A stretch of 32,429 nt of DNA from Desulfurobacteriaceae bacterium. GTDB lineage: Bacteria > Aquificota > Aquificia > Desulfurobacteriales > Desulfurobacteriaceae. The translations under genes were made by a program, and so were the position numbers. Below the pieces are notes generated by a model. The model was not told the DNA's origin and ran no database searches. It was given only the letters and a program-made list of their open reading frames with translations. The stretch is taken from positions 1-32,429 of the forward strand of contig JALSNF010000044.1 of assembly GCA_026987115.1 (NCBI GenBank), in the 5' to 3' direction. Shown here piece after piece: positions 24,025-31,680 of this stretch (position 1 is the first letter of the stretch; the number at the start of each line of letters is the position of its first letter).

Positions 24025-24420
24025 ATGGAAGAGCTAAAAGGTAAGCTGGTGTTCATTCAAACCGCCGGAGGAGAGAGTATAGTCCCTACTTCAGGGATAA
24101 TAGGGGTGGTTGAGGATATAACGCCTGAAGCCATAAAGCTTAAAGAAGCCGGGGTATTTGCACTCCTTCCTACCACAAAGGGAGCTCAGGCAACGATAAT
24201 GCCTTTAGACCCCACTGCCAACGAACCTGTAGAAGCTTACATTCAAAGGTCTCAAGTAGTTGCAGTAGTGCCCGTTAAGGAGAGCTCAAAGCTAAAGGAA
24301 TTTCACCAGCAGTTTAAGGCTGCAGCAGCTGGAATAGAGCTCCCTTCGGCAGGAGCAATAGACGTTTCAAAGCTTAAAGAGTTTCCCAAAGGGGGAAAAG
24401 GAGGAGGATTAATAACTTAA
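24025..24420 (+). CDS. Hypothetical protein with possible Sm-like beta-barrel
   Basis: 131 aa, not recognised. Residues 1-80 alternate predicted beta strands (KGKLVFIQTAGGESIVPTSGIIGVVEDITPEAIKL ... VEAYIQRSQVVAVVPV) in the order of an LSm/SH3-like barrel: a V-x-hydrophobic-x-T-x-G-G-E strand pair, a GxVxDI turn and a final strand with R-S-Q-V-V-A-V-V-P-V like the Sm2 motif. This is inference from pattern only. The C-terminal 45 residues are Ala/Lys-rich and end in a Gly/Lys tail (GGKGGG). ATG with TGTGGAGGAGAG upstream, 12 bp after rlmB. Position beside rlmB suggests an RNA or ribosome role; position before a sensor kinase could equally suggest regulation. Confidence 0.65.
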   Translation: MEELKGKLVFIQTAGGESIVPTSGIIGVVEDITPEAIKLKEAGVFALLPTTKGAQATIMPLDPTANEPVEAYIQRSQVVAVVPVKESSKLKEFHQQFKAAAAGIELPSAGAIDVSKLKEFPKGGKGGGLIT

Positions 24421-24430
24421 GGGGACCAAT

Positions 24431-25429
24431 TTGGAACTGGAAGACCTCCTTTTTTCCCACCCCTTCCCACTGGCCATAACCGACGGAGAAGGGGTGGTTG
24501 TTAAAGTGAACCAGAAGTTTGAACTTTTGCTAAACAAATCCGAGAAATTTTTAAAGGGAAAAGAAATATCCAAACTCTTAGGATGTCCTGAGCTTAAAGA
24601 GAGAGTAAAACGCTCCTTTGAAGAGGAAGTAGAGTTTTTGGGATATCGTTTTAAGGACAAGTACATCCACCTTTCTCCCTTCTTCTCCTCATCTGTAAAG
24701 AAAGGAGTCTTAGCCATTATTGAACCTGTTCCTGAAAGCCCTTTCACTGAAAACGTTAACCTATTCTTAAAAGGACTTTCCCACGAAATCAGGAACCCTT
24801 TAAGCGGCATAAAGGGAGCGGCAAAACTGTTTAAGGAACTCAAAAGCTACGACGAAGAGCTAACAAACGTAATAATCCAAGAGGTAGAAAGGATAGAAAG
24901 ACTCCTTAACGAGATTACCAGAAGTTATGACTTTACAAAACCCAACTTTAAGTGTGAGAACATACACAAGATAATACAGAAAGCAGTAAGCACCTTTTCC
25001 CACAAAATCTCTCAGTTATCGGTTAAAGTAAACTACAACTTTGACCCTTCCTTACCTGAAATACCTTTAGATTCAGACAAACTTACTCAGGCAATAGTTA
25101 ACGTAATAAAAAACGCCCTTGAATCTATGGAAGACAGCAAAAATAGGGTATTAACCGTTCAAACGGGATATTCAATAAGGCCTGCAGACTTCATTTTTGT
25201 TAAATTTATAGACACGGGAAAGGGAATGGAGGAAGAGGAAGTTAAGAACTTCTTCCTCCCCTTCTTTACGACAAAAGAAAAGGGAACCGGAATAGGAACC
25301 TTTATACTAAAAGAAATAGTTAAAGGGCACGGCGGAGAGGTAAAGGTAAAGAGCAAGAAAGGAAAAGGAACCGAAATAACAATTCTCTTACCTATGAAGA
25401 GGAAAGATGGCAAAAATCCTTGTAGCTGA
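24431..25429 (+). CDS. NtrB-type sensor histidine kinase
   Basis: 332 aa. PAS-like N terminus (about 1-100; SHPFPLAITDGEGVVVKVNQKFELLL), HisKA dimerisation helix with phospho-acceptor H118 in FLKGLSHEIRNPLSGIKGA, then HATPase with N box (QAIVNVIKNALESM), G1 (FIDTGKGM), F and G2 (GTGIGTFILKEIVKGHGG). No membrane segment is visible, so it is cytosolic, as in NtrB. Start is TTG with AAGGGG upstream. The end overlaps the response regulator by 23 bp. The HEIRNPL form is the NtrB/AtoS subgroup. The signal sensed is unknown; nitrogen status is a guess from the family alone. Confidence 0.9.
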   Translation: MELEDLLFSHPFPLAITDGEGVVVKVNQKFELLLNKSEKFLKGKEISKLLGCPELKERVKRSFEEEVEFLGYRFKDKYIHLSPFFSSSVKKGVLAIIEPVPESPFTENVNLFLKGLSHEIRNPLSGIKGAAKLFKELKSYDEELTNVIIQEVERIERLLNEITRSYDFTKPNFKCENIHKIIQKAVSTFSHKISQLSVKVNYNFDPSLPEIPLDSDKLTQAIVNVIKNALESMEDSKNRVLTVQTGYSIRPADFIFVKFIDTGKGMEEEEVKNFFLPFFTTKEKGTGIGTFILKEIVKGHGGEVKVKSKKGKGTEITILLPMKRKDGKNPCS

Positions 25430-26771
25430 CGATGAAAAGAGTATAAGGCTGGTTTTAAAGAGATACCTTCAGTCAAAGGGACATCAAGTAGTTGAAGCAG
25501 AAGACGGTCTTAAGGCCCTAAAGGCTTTAGAAGAAGAGGCAGTTGACCTTGCCTTTGTTGACGTTAAAATGCCTAAACTCTCTGGAATAGAGCTCTTAAA
25601 GAGAGCGAAAAAGAGAGCTCCCATAGTGATACTTACGGCTTACGGGACTATGGACATTACGGTAAAGGCAATTGAGGAGGGAGCTGCAGAGTACATAACA
25701 AAGCCTTTTTCTTTTGAAGAGATATCGGAAGTTCTTGAGAGGTTTTTAAAGAGAGAGGAAGACAAGGAAGAGTTTGAAAGGGAGAAAGAAGAGGTAATAG
25801 GAAGCAGTAAGAGGATGCAGGAGGTATTTAAGATTATAGGGAGGGTAGCAAGGAGCTCCATAACAGTTTTAATAACCGGAGAAAGTGGAAGTGGAAAGGA
25901 AGTAATAGCAAGAGCTATTCACAACTACTCAGACAGGAAAGAAAAGCCCTTCATAACCGTAAACTGTGCAGCCCTACCTGCAAACCTTCTAGAGGCAGAA
26001 CTTTTTGGGTACGAAAAGGGAAGCTTTACCGGGGCAATTACTTCAAAGAAGGGGCTCTTTGAGCAGGCAGAGGGAGGAACCCTCTTCCTTGACGAGATAG
26101 GGGAGCTCCCTTTAGAACTCCAGGCAAAACTCCTTAGAGTTTTACAGGAAAAGGAGATAAGGAGAATAGGCTCAGAGAAAAGCAAAAAAGTAAACGTTAG
26201 GATAATAGCGGCAACGAACAGAAATTTAGAAGAAGAAGTTAAAAAAGGCAACTTTAGAGAAGACCTCTTTTTCAGGTTGAACGTTGTAAGGATAGAAGTT
26301 CCTCCACTAAGGGAGAGGAAAGAAGACATTATTCCCCTTGCCTACCACTTTATAAGGAAGTTTTCAAAGGAGTTTAAGTTAAAGCCAAAAGAGCTATCAA
26401 AAGGAGCAGTTGAATTCCTGCTTAACTACAACTTCCCCGGGAACGTGAGAGAACTTGAAAACATGATATTAAGGGCAATGGTTCTCTCCCCGGGAGAGCT
26501 GATAAAAGAAGAGGACTTAAAAGAGCAAAGCCAACAAGAGAAAGTTCCCTCCTTTGAAAAGGCTATAGAGAACTTCGTTCAGAAAGTCTTTACCGTTGAG
26601 CAGAAAGAGAGGAACAACCTCTACCACTTAGTAGTAAAAAGCGCAGAGAAAATCCTTATAAGGGAAGTCCTAAAAAGATGTGAATTTAATCAAGTAAAAG
26701 CTGCACAAGTGCTTGGAATCCACAGAAACACTTTAAGGAAGAAGATAAAGGAGCTGGGAATAGACTCTTAA
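25407..26771 (+). CDS. NtrC-type sigma-54-dependent response regulator
   Basis: 454 aa. Receiver domain with phospho-acceptor D52 (FVDVKMP), conserved T78 region (LTAYG) and K99 (ITKPF). AAA+ sigma-54 activator with Walker A GESGSGKE at 158-165, the sigma-54 loop GSFTGA at 205-210 (GAFTGA in most members, an Ala-to-Ser change seen in other activators), and Walker B GGTLFLDE at 223-230. C-terminal Fis-type helix-turn-helix (FNQVKAAQVLGIHRNTLRKKIKELG). ATG lies within the 3' end of the kinase gene, so the two are coupled. It implies a sigma-54 regulon, although I found no clear -24/-12 promoter in the window. Confidence 0.95.
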   Translation: MAKILVADDEKSIRLVLKRYLQSKGHQVVEAEDGLKALKALEEEAVDLAFVDVKMPKLSGIELLKRAKKRAPIVILTAYGTMDITVKAIEEGAAEYITKPFSFEEISEVLERFLKREEDKEEFEREKEEVIGSSKRMQEVFKIIGRVARSSITVLITGESGSGKEVIARAIHNYSDRKEKPFITVNCAALPANLLEAELFGYEKGSFTGAITSKKGLFEQAEGGTLFLDEIGELPLELQAKLLRVLQEKEIRRIGSEKSKKVNVRIIAATNRNLEEEVKKGNFREDLFFRLNVVRIEVPPLRERKEDIIPLAYHFIRKFSKEFKLKPKELSKGAVEFLLNYNFPGNVRELENMILRAMVLSPGELIKEEDLKEQSQQEKVPSFEKAIENFVQKVFTVEQKERNNLYHLVVKSAEKILIREVLKRCEFNQVKAAQVLGIHRNTLRKKIKELGIDS

Positions 26772-26785
26772 GATTACATTCTACT

Positions 26786-26813
26786 TTGCCAATCAAGCAA
26801 AAATCGCTATAAT
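26786..26813 (+). promoter_or_regulatory. Sigma-70 promoter of the ferredoxin locus
   Basis: TTGCCA at 26786-26791, 16-bp spacer, TATAAT at 26808-26813. The -35 lies within a short inverted repeat, TTTGC at 26785-26789 and GCAAA at 26797-26801, which could be an operator. Predicted leader about 30 nt ending in AGGAAGAG before ATG 26849. Confidence 0.6.
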
Positions 26814-26848
26814 TTAATTATGTAATGTCCTTATCAACGTAGGAAGAG

Positions 26849-27106
26849 ATGAGAAAGGAAAAGTATAAAAGGAGCTTAAACCAAGTTATCCTCTGTCAAG
26901 ACGGCTCGCCCTTTATTCCCCAATATCCCGGAGGAATTAACACGGAAAAGTGCACCGGTTGCGGAGAGTGCGTTAAGGTCTGTCCACAAGGGTGCATAGA
27001 GATAAAGGAGATAAGAGGGAAAGAGGTTGCAGTAATAACAAAACTTGACCTGTGCATAGGAGACGGGTTCTGTAAGATAGTATGTCCCGAAGATGCTTTT
27101 CTCTGA
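26849..27106 (+). CDS. FdxB-like ferredoxin module (first half of a possible UGA-recoded double ferredoxin)
   Basis: Small electron carrier, 85 residues to the TGA at 27104-27106. The N-terminal DGSPFIPQYPGGINTEKC block matches nif-type ferredoxin III (FdxB). Cluster motif 1 is classical, C35xxC38xxC41xxxC45P; motif 2 is C69xxD72xxC75xxxC79P, with Asp in place of the second Cys, as in ferredoxins of Pyrococcus, so one cluster is probably [3Fe-4S] or Asp-ligated [4Fe-4S]. Start ATG has AGGAAGAG. It could be a complete short ferredoxin, since it ends soon after motif 2. However, the same frame continues past the TGA into a second ferredoxin module with no ribosome site of its own and a SECIS-like hairpin between them, so it may be the N-terminal half of a 202-residue protein with selenocysteine at position 86. 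Confidence 0.85.
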   Translation: MRKEKYKRSLNQVILCQDGSPFIPQYPGGINTEKCTGCGECVKVCPQGCIEIKEIRGKEVAVITKLDLCIGDGFCKIVCPEDAFL

Positions 27107-27137
27107 GGGATAAACTGCTCCTCCAGTTTGGAGGAGG
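27107..27137 (+). promoter_or_regulatory. SECIS-like hairpin directly after in-frame UGA
   Basis: After UGA 27104-27106 come 11 unpaired nt (27107-27117), then CTCCTCC at 27118-27124 pairing with GGAGGAG at 27130-27136 around the loop AGTTT (27125-27129). Distance from UGA to the loop is 18 nt, and G is the second loop base followed by U. This fits the described bacterial SECIS consensus: loop 3-14 nt, 16-37 nt from UGA, G in the first two loop bases. It is not a terminator because no T run follows. Confidence 0.5.
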
Positions 27138-27457
27138 TTGAAGTTAACGAAGAGGAGCTCTTAAGCGACGAAAACGGCAATTACGCTTACCTTACATTAG
27201 GAGGACACCTTTACACTCCTTCCTACCTTGAACTGATAGACCACAATAAATGTGAGCAGTGCGAAAAGTGCTTGAACATGTGTGAAACTAGGGGAATTGA
27301 CGAAGAAGGAAACATAGTTCCAGAGATGCCCGAAATATGCAACGGGTGCGGCCACTGTGGAAACATATGCCCTGCAAACAGTATAGTGGCAAGGCCCATT
27401 CCCCTAGAGGAGATGAAAAGAAGGGTAAAAAGGTACAAGGAGCTCAAGAGCAAGTAG
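27128..27457 (+). CDS. Second ferredoxin module, in frame with the first
   Basis: 109 residues if begun at TTG 27128, ending at TAG 27455-27457. It repeats the layout of the first module: GGHLYTPSYLELIDHNKC compares with GSPFIPQYPGGINTEKC, then C42xxC45xxC48xxxC52 and C71xxC74xxC77xxxC81P, enough for two [4Fe-4S] clusters. The acidic linker (EEVEVNEEELLSDENGN) precedes it, and a basic tail (RRVKRYKELKSK) ends it. TTG 27128 has no ribosome site and lies inside the hairpin; GGAGGAGG at 27130-27137 is followed by no in-frame start. The module is 279 bases, or 93 codons, from the first start and therefore in frame. Either it is reached by UGA readthrough, or by weak re-initiation, or it is a remnant of a split gene. 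The 3' end overlaps the convergent gene by 14 bp. Confidence 0.75.
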   Translation: MEEVEVNEEELLSDENGNYAYLTLGGHLYTPSYLELIDHNKCEQCEKCLNMCETRGIDEEGNIVPEMPEICNGCGHCGNICPANSIVARPIPLEEMKRRVKRYKELKSK

Positions 27458-28322
27458 AGAACTTAACTCCCAGCTCCTTAATAAGGGAATTAAGGTTTAG
27501 GTTAGAAGAGAGAAACTTCTTTAGAGTCTTAAAGTTAACCGGCTCTTTAGGCTGCACACTAAGGGAAAGACACTTAGGGTTATCAATAAAGTTAATTAAG
27601 GGATAGCCTATGTCCTCAAAGAGTTGAGGGTCGTTCCTTAAGCTCTCTGCAACCATTTTTTTAAGCTCTTTTTTAACCTGAAAAGGGGATTCTCCTTCTT
27701 GAGAGCTTATGTAAGAGAGTGCCTTATTAAAGAGTCCAAAATCCCTGTAAACGATGTTTACCTTTTCTAAGTAAAGTTTCCTTTCTACAGAGCTAAAAGG
27801 AACTCTTCCTTCTAAAAGTTTCTTTAGGTAGGTCTTTTTGGTTCCCTCAATGGACACAGTCGTAAAAAAGTCTGCAAGTTTGTAAGCATCTAAACGGAAT
27901 TTGCCCAAAAGCTCCTTTCCGTCAATGGAATAACCTAAATCCAAGTCAAACTTAAGGTTTGGAACCTTATATCCAATAAGGTTTAAAAGGTAAACGGAAG
28001 GCACAGTTATACTGTAAGCTTTAACCTTTAAAGAATCTGGAACTTCCTTTTTCCTTAAGTAAAAGGGTAGGTCAACTTTAAGTTCTTTTACCTTTAGAAG
28101 TTCTAAATTGCCTTCCTTTACAGTAATACCCTTAAAGTCAAAGTCGTTAAGTAGGAGGTTGTAGTGGAAGTCCTCGTAAGAGACTTCTTCCGGAAGTTTT
28201 GAAAGCCTCCTGTCTATTTTTTCTTTTAGCTTGTAGTTGGCGTAAGCTTCAAGTGCAAAGTAGGAAGAGATAAGAGCTCCCGCCAAAAGGAGAACAATTA
28301 AAGCTAACTTCTTTCCCCTCAT
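27444..28322 (-). CDS. Membrane-anchored hypothetical protein, possibly AsmA-like periplasmic
   Basis: 292 aa, not firmly recognised. One N-terminal transmembrane segment (about 6-27, LALIVLLLAGALISSYFAL), then a soluble portion with repeated beta-strand patterns (YEDFHYNLLLNDFDFKGITVKEGN, VKELKVDLPFYLRKKEV, LKFDLDLGYSIDGKELLGKFRL) that recall AsmA/DUF945-type barrel-like repeats in envelope proteins. No catalytic motif is visible. ATG overlaps the hemE stop by 4 bp, so it is translated with hemE. A role in haem or envelope lipid handling is only suggested by position. Two Cys at the C-terminal end (NPKCLSL, FSTCS) are not in a recognisable pattern. Confidence 0.65.
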   Translation of the reverse strand: MRGKKLALIVLLLAGALISSYFALEAYANYKLKEKIDRRLSKLPEEVSYEDFHYNLLLNDFDFKGITVKEGNLELLKVKELKVDLPFYLRKKEVPDSLKVKAYSITVPSVYLLNLIGYKVPNLKFDLDLGYSIDGKELLGKFRLDAYKLADFFTTVSIEGTKKTYLKKLLEGRVPFSSVERKLYLEKVNIVYRDFGLFNKALSYISSQEGESPFQVKKELKKMVAESLRNDPQLFEDIGYPLINFIDNPKCLSLSVQPKEPVNFKTLKKFLSSNLNLNSLIKELGVKFSTCS

Positions 28323-29365
28323 CCCCTTAACTCCTTGCTTATTCTGTGAACAGTTTCAACTAAAAACTTAGCCTTTTTAGGGTCCGTAGGAGGCAGTATT
28401 CCGTGGCCTAAGTTAAATATGTGTCCCTTAGCTTTAAGGCCGTCTGCAACTATCTTTCTAACCTTACTCTCAATAGTCTCCTGGTCTGCAAAGAGGGCAA
28501 CTGGGTCTAAGTTCCCTTGAATTGCCTTGTCAACTTTAGTTAAAGCGTAGGGAATTTCCGTCTTCCAGTCTAAACCTATAACGTCAACTTTTAGTCTGTT
28601 GTTCACTTCAAGGAGGTGTTGAGAGTTAACTCCAAAGTGGATTATGGGAACTTGGGGAAACTCCTCTTTAAGCCTGTTAACTACCTTCTCAGTATAGGGA
28701 AAGGCAAACTCCTCGTAGTCCTCTTTAGAGAGAACCCCCATCCAGGAGTCAAATATCTGGACAAGGTCAACTCCAGCTTCTATTTGGGAGCGAAGGTACT
28801 TAAATACCGTCTCTGAGAGCTTTTCCATTAAGGAGTCCCAGAGCTCCCTTTCATTCCACATTACAGACTTTGCCTTTATGTAGTTTTTAGAACTTCCCCC
28901 TTCAAGTATGTAGCTTGCAAGTGTAAAGGGAGCTCCAGAAAAACCTATTAAGGGCCTATCCTTTAACCTCTCTTTAATGAGCTTTATAGTATCAAGAACG
29001 TAAGAGAGCTCCTTTTGTGGAACTGGAACCCTTAACCTCCTTACGTCTTCAAGGGAACTTATCTTAGGCTCTAAAACAGGCCCCTTACCCTCAAGGAACT
29101 TTACCCCTATTCCCATTTTCTCAACGGGAACGAGGATGTCTGAAAAGAGAATCGCAGCATCAACTCCTATCTCATCTATGGGGATAAGACTAACTTCAGC
29201 TGCCAGCTCAGGGTTTTTACACAGGTCCATAAAGCTGCCGGCCTTTTCCCTTATCTTCCTGTACTTTTCAGAGTACCTACCTGCTTGCCTCATAATCCAA
29301 ACTGGAGTATAGGGAACCTCCTCCCCTCTGGCTGCTTTCAGGATTGGGTGGTCTTTTAAAGACAT
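28319..29365 (-). CDS. hemE: Uroporphyrinogen III decarboxylase
   Basis: Cytosolic enzyme removing four carboxyls from uroporphyrinogen III to give coproporphyrinogen III; 348 aa, normal. Seen: the N-terminal signature TPVWIMRQAGRYSEKYRKIREKAGSF, then FSDILVPVEKMG, GFSGAPFTLASYILEGG, FDSWMGVLSKEDYEEF and NLGHGILPPTDPKK at the end. ATG with AAGGAGG, nine bases after the ahbD stop. Its presence means the pathway goes through coproporphyrin rather than only the sirohaem route. Operon order is prfA, ahbD, hemE, then the membrane-anchored gene. Confidence 0.96.
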   Translation of the reverse strand: MSLKDHPILKAARGEEVPYTPVWIMRQAGRYSEKYRKIREKAGSFMDLCKNPELAAEVSLIPIDEIGVDAAILFSDILVPVEKMGIGVKFLEGKGPVLEPKISSLEDVRRLRVPVPQKELSYVLDTIKLIKERLKDRPLIGFSGAPFTLASYILEGGSSKNYIKAKSVMWNERELWDSLMEKLSETVFKYLRSQIEAGVDLVQIFDSWMGVLSKEDYEEFAFPYTEKVVNRLKEEFPQVPIIHFGVNSQHLLEVNNRLKVDVIGLDWKTEIPYALTKVDKAIQGNLDPVALFADQETIESKVRKIVADGLKAKGHIFNLGHGILPPTDPKKAKFLVETVHRISKELRG

Positions 29366-29374
29366 AAAGCCTCC

Positions 29375-30484
29375 TTACCGCTTTATTTTTAAGTTTGGAT
29401 TAAGTTTCATTCTCACTGGAACGTAAGTGCATATTGGGTCTTCGTGCATGTAGTCTCCGTGCTCCCAGTAAGCCCTTACCCTACAGCCGTTGCATATCTT
29501 AACGTACTCGCAAACGCCACACCTTCCCTTGTACTCCTCAATTCTCCTCATGTCCTGCATAATCTTTGACTTAAACCACGCTTCGTGGAAGGGAACTTCA
29601 AAGACATTTGCATCGGATATTGGAAAGTAGCTACAAGGTCGCAGCCAACCGTGGCAGTCTATGTAGGCTATTGATTGACCTGCAACGCAGCCTTTCCCTC
29701 CTCCGGTTCCGAAAACCAAGTTCCTCCTTTTAAGGTCAAGCCCGTCTCTCTTTGCGTTCTGGTAGAAAATCCTGTAGTAGTGGGGAGCACAAGTAGGCCT
29801 TACAAGTATTGAGTTATCGCCTTTTAAGATAAGCTCCTTTTCAAGCTCGTAGTGCCAGTTGAGCCAGTATTCGGCCTCTTTAGCGTCTAAGAGCTCTGCA
29901 TTTGCTTCTTCTCCCCTTCCTACGGGCAGAACTATAAACATATACCAAGCCTTGGCCCCTAGCTCCCTTGCTTTCCTGTAAACGTTTGGAATGTCGTGAG
30001 CGTTCCTCTTTGTAAAGGAGGAGTTTATAAGGAAAGGAATTCCGTGCTTGTTAAAGAGCTCTGCAGCCCTAACTACCCCTTCAAAAGCTCCCGGCTGTTT
30101 CCTAAAGTCGTCGTGTATCTCAGGAGTTGAACCGTCTAAAGAGAGGGAGACCATCCTTATTCCAACCTCTTTCATCTTCTTACAGACTTCATCGTCAACA
30201 AGGGTCCCGTTAGTTGCAATACACATCCTAAAGCCGAGCTTGGTTCCGTAGTCTGCAAGCTCCCATACGTCATCCCTTAAAAGGGGCTCACCTCCGGTTA
30301 AAACTACAGTAGGCTTTGAAAGCTTCCCTATGTCGTCAAGGAGTTTCTTACCGTCTTCAGTTGTAAAGTCCCCCTGCTCAGACTCTATCGTTGAAGCAGA
30401 GCGGCAGTGAATACACTCTAAATTGCAACGCCTGGTTATCTCCCAGGCTATCCACTTTGGCAAGAACTCTTCTTTTACGGCCAT
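29375..30484 (-). CDS. ahbD: AhbD-type radical SAM haem b synthase (Fe-coproporphyrin decarboxylase)
   Basis: A radical SAM enzyme with twitch/SPASM-like C-terminal cluster region; 369 aa. Seen: [17 protein letters not shown] with cluster C20, C24 and C27, [53 protein letters not shown], and [14 protein letters not shown], followed by [13 protein letters not shown]. These are the blocks I know from AhbD of sulfate reducers and archaea. C-terminal Cys ([24 protein letters not shown]) bind auxiliary Fe-S clusters. AhbD decarboxylates the two propionates of Fe-coproporphyrin III to form haem b. NirJ and AhbC are close relatives; the HDDF and GRGEE blocks favour AhbD. ATG with AAGGAG, 34 bp after prfA. 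Confidence 0.82.
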   Translation of the reverse strand: MAVKEEFLPKWIAWEITRRCNLECIHCRSASTIESEQGDFTTEDGKKLLDDIGKLSKPTVVLTGGEPLLRDDVWELADYGTKLGFRMCIATNGTLVDDEVCKKMKEVGIRMVSLSLDGSTPEIHDDFRKQPGAFEGVVRAAELFNKHGIPFLINSSFTKRNAHDIPNVYRKARELGAKAWYMFIVLPVGRGEEANAELLDAKEAEYWLNWHYELEKELILKGDNSILVRPTCAPHYYRIFYQNAKRDGLDLKRRNLVFGTGGGKGCVAGQSIAYIDCHGWLRPCSYFPISDANVFEVPFHEAWFKSKIMQDMRRIEEYKGRCGVCEYVKICNGCRVRAYWEHGDYMHEDPICTYVPVRMKLNPNLKIKR

Positions 30485-30518
30485 AACATCTCCTTACCTA
30501 TAGTTTTCCTCATTTTAA

Positions 30519-31607
30519 CTAATCCTCTTTAACAAGAGCCTCTATCTTCTTCTCCTGTTCGGCAGCTGCAAGGGCGTCTATCATTTGGTCCAAGTCCCCG
30601 TCAAGGAATTCCTGAAGGTTGTAGAGGGTAAGTTTTATCCTGTGGTCCGTCACTCTACCTTCGGGGAAGTTGTAAGTCCTTATCTTCTCGCTCCTGTCTC
30701 CCGTTCCAACTTGGGAGCGGCGGGCAGAATCAAGCTTTTCCTTCTGTTCCCTTTCGTAAAGCTCCTTTAGTCTTGCCCTGAGTATCTTCATCGCTTTAAT
30801 CCTGTTTTGTATCTGGGAACGCTCGTTGGAACAGGTAACCACTATGCCGGTAGGTATGTGGGTAATCCTAACTGCAGAGTCTGTGGTGTTAACGTGCTGT
30901 CCTCCAGCACCTGAAGAACGGTAAGTGTCTATCTTTAGGTCTTTCTCGTTAATTTCTACCTCAACGTCTTCAGCCTCAGGAAGAATCGCAACTGTAGCAG
31001 TTGAAGTGTGTATCCTCCCTCCAGACTCTGTGATAGGGATTCTTTGAACCCTGTGAACTCCCGACTCAAACTTAAGCCTTGAGTAGGCACCTTTACCGGA
31101 AATCATTGCAACTACTTCTTTTATTCCCCCAAGCCCAGTTTCACTTAAAGAGAGTATCTCCACCTTCCAGCCTTTCCTCTCTGCATACCTTGAGTACATC
31201 CGGAAAAGGTCTTGAGCAAAAAGGGCCGCCTCTTCTCCCCCTGCTCCTGCCCTAATCTCAAGTATTACGTTCTTTTCATCGTTGGGGTCTTTGGGTATAA
31301 GGAGCTTCTTCAACTCTTCCTCTAGCCTCTCTGCTTTCCTTTCAAGCTCCTTTTTCTCCTCCTTTGCAAGTTCCACAAAGTCCTCATCTTCAGAGTTTTC
31401 TATTATCTCTATGGCCTCTTCAATTCCCTTCTTTGCTCTCTTGTATTCAGAGTAGGCCTCGTAAATGGGCAGGAGCTCTTTGTGCTCCTTAGCAAGAGCC
31501 TGAAACTTCTTCTGGTCGGCTATTACTTCAGGTTTACCTAAGCTTTCCTCTATCTCCTTAAACTTCTTGGCTATGCTCTCAAGCCTCTTTTCAATAGCCC
31601 TTTCCAT
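30519..31607 (-). CDS. prfA: Peptide chain release factor 1
   Basis: Terminates translation at UAA and UAG; 362 aa. Seen: coiled N-terminal domain, the recognition tripeptide region [14 protein letters not shown] with PIT at 191-193 (RF1 PxT type, not RF2 SPF), and the peptidyl-hydrolysis motif SGAGGQHVN with GGQ at 235-237. ATG has TTGGAGTCC upstream. RF1 does not read UGA, so this gene does not bear on the recoded UGA candidates except that UGA release depends on RF2, which is elsewhere. In many bacteria prfA lies next to haem genes (hemA-prfA); here the neighbours are ahbD and hemE. Confidence 0.97.
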   Translation of the reverse strand: MERAIEKRLESIAKKFKEIEESLGKPEVIADQKKFQALAKEHKELLPIYEAYSEYKRAKKGIEEAIEIIENSEDEDFVELAKEEKKELERKAERLEEELKKLLIPKDPNDEKNVILEIRAGAGGEEAALFAQDLFRMYSRYAERKGWKVEILSLSETGLGGIKEVVAMISGKGAYSRLKFESGVHRVQRIPITESGGRIHTSTATVAILPEAEDVEVEINEKDLKIDTYRSSGAGGQHVNTTDSAVRITHIPTGIVVTCSNERSQIQNRIKAMKILRARLKELYEREQKEKLDSARRSQVGTGDRSEKIRTYNFPEGRVTDHRIKLTLYNLQEFLDGDLDQMIDALAAAEQEKKIEALVKED

Positions 31608-31680
31608 TGCAGGACTCCAAAAGTATTTGGTTTAATTTGGTAAGTTTAATCAACTAATTCCCACTTTCAAGGAGGAATTT

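Noticed and set aside
27118-27136. Hairpin as an intrinsic terminator after the first ferredoxin
   Set aside because: No T run follows the stem and a ferredoxin-coding frame continues directly after it.
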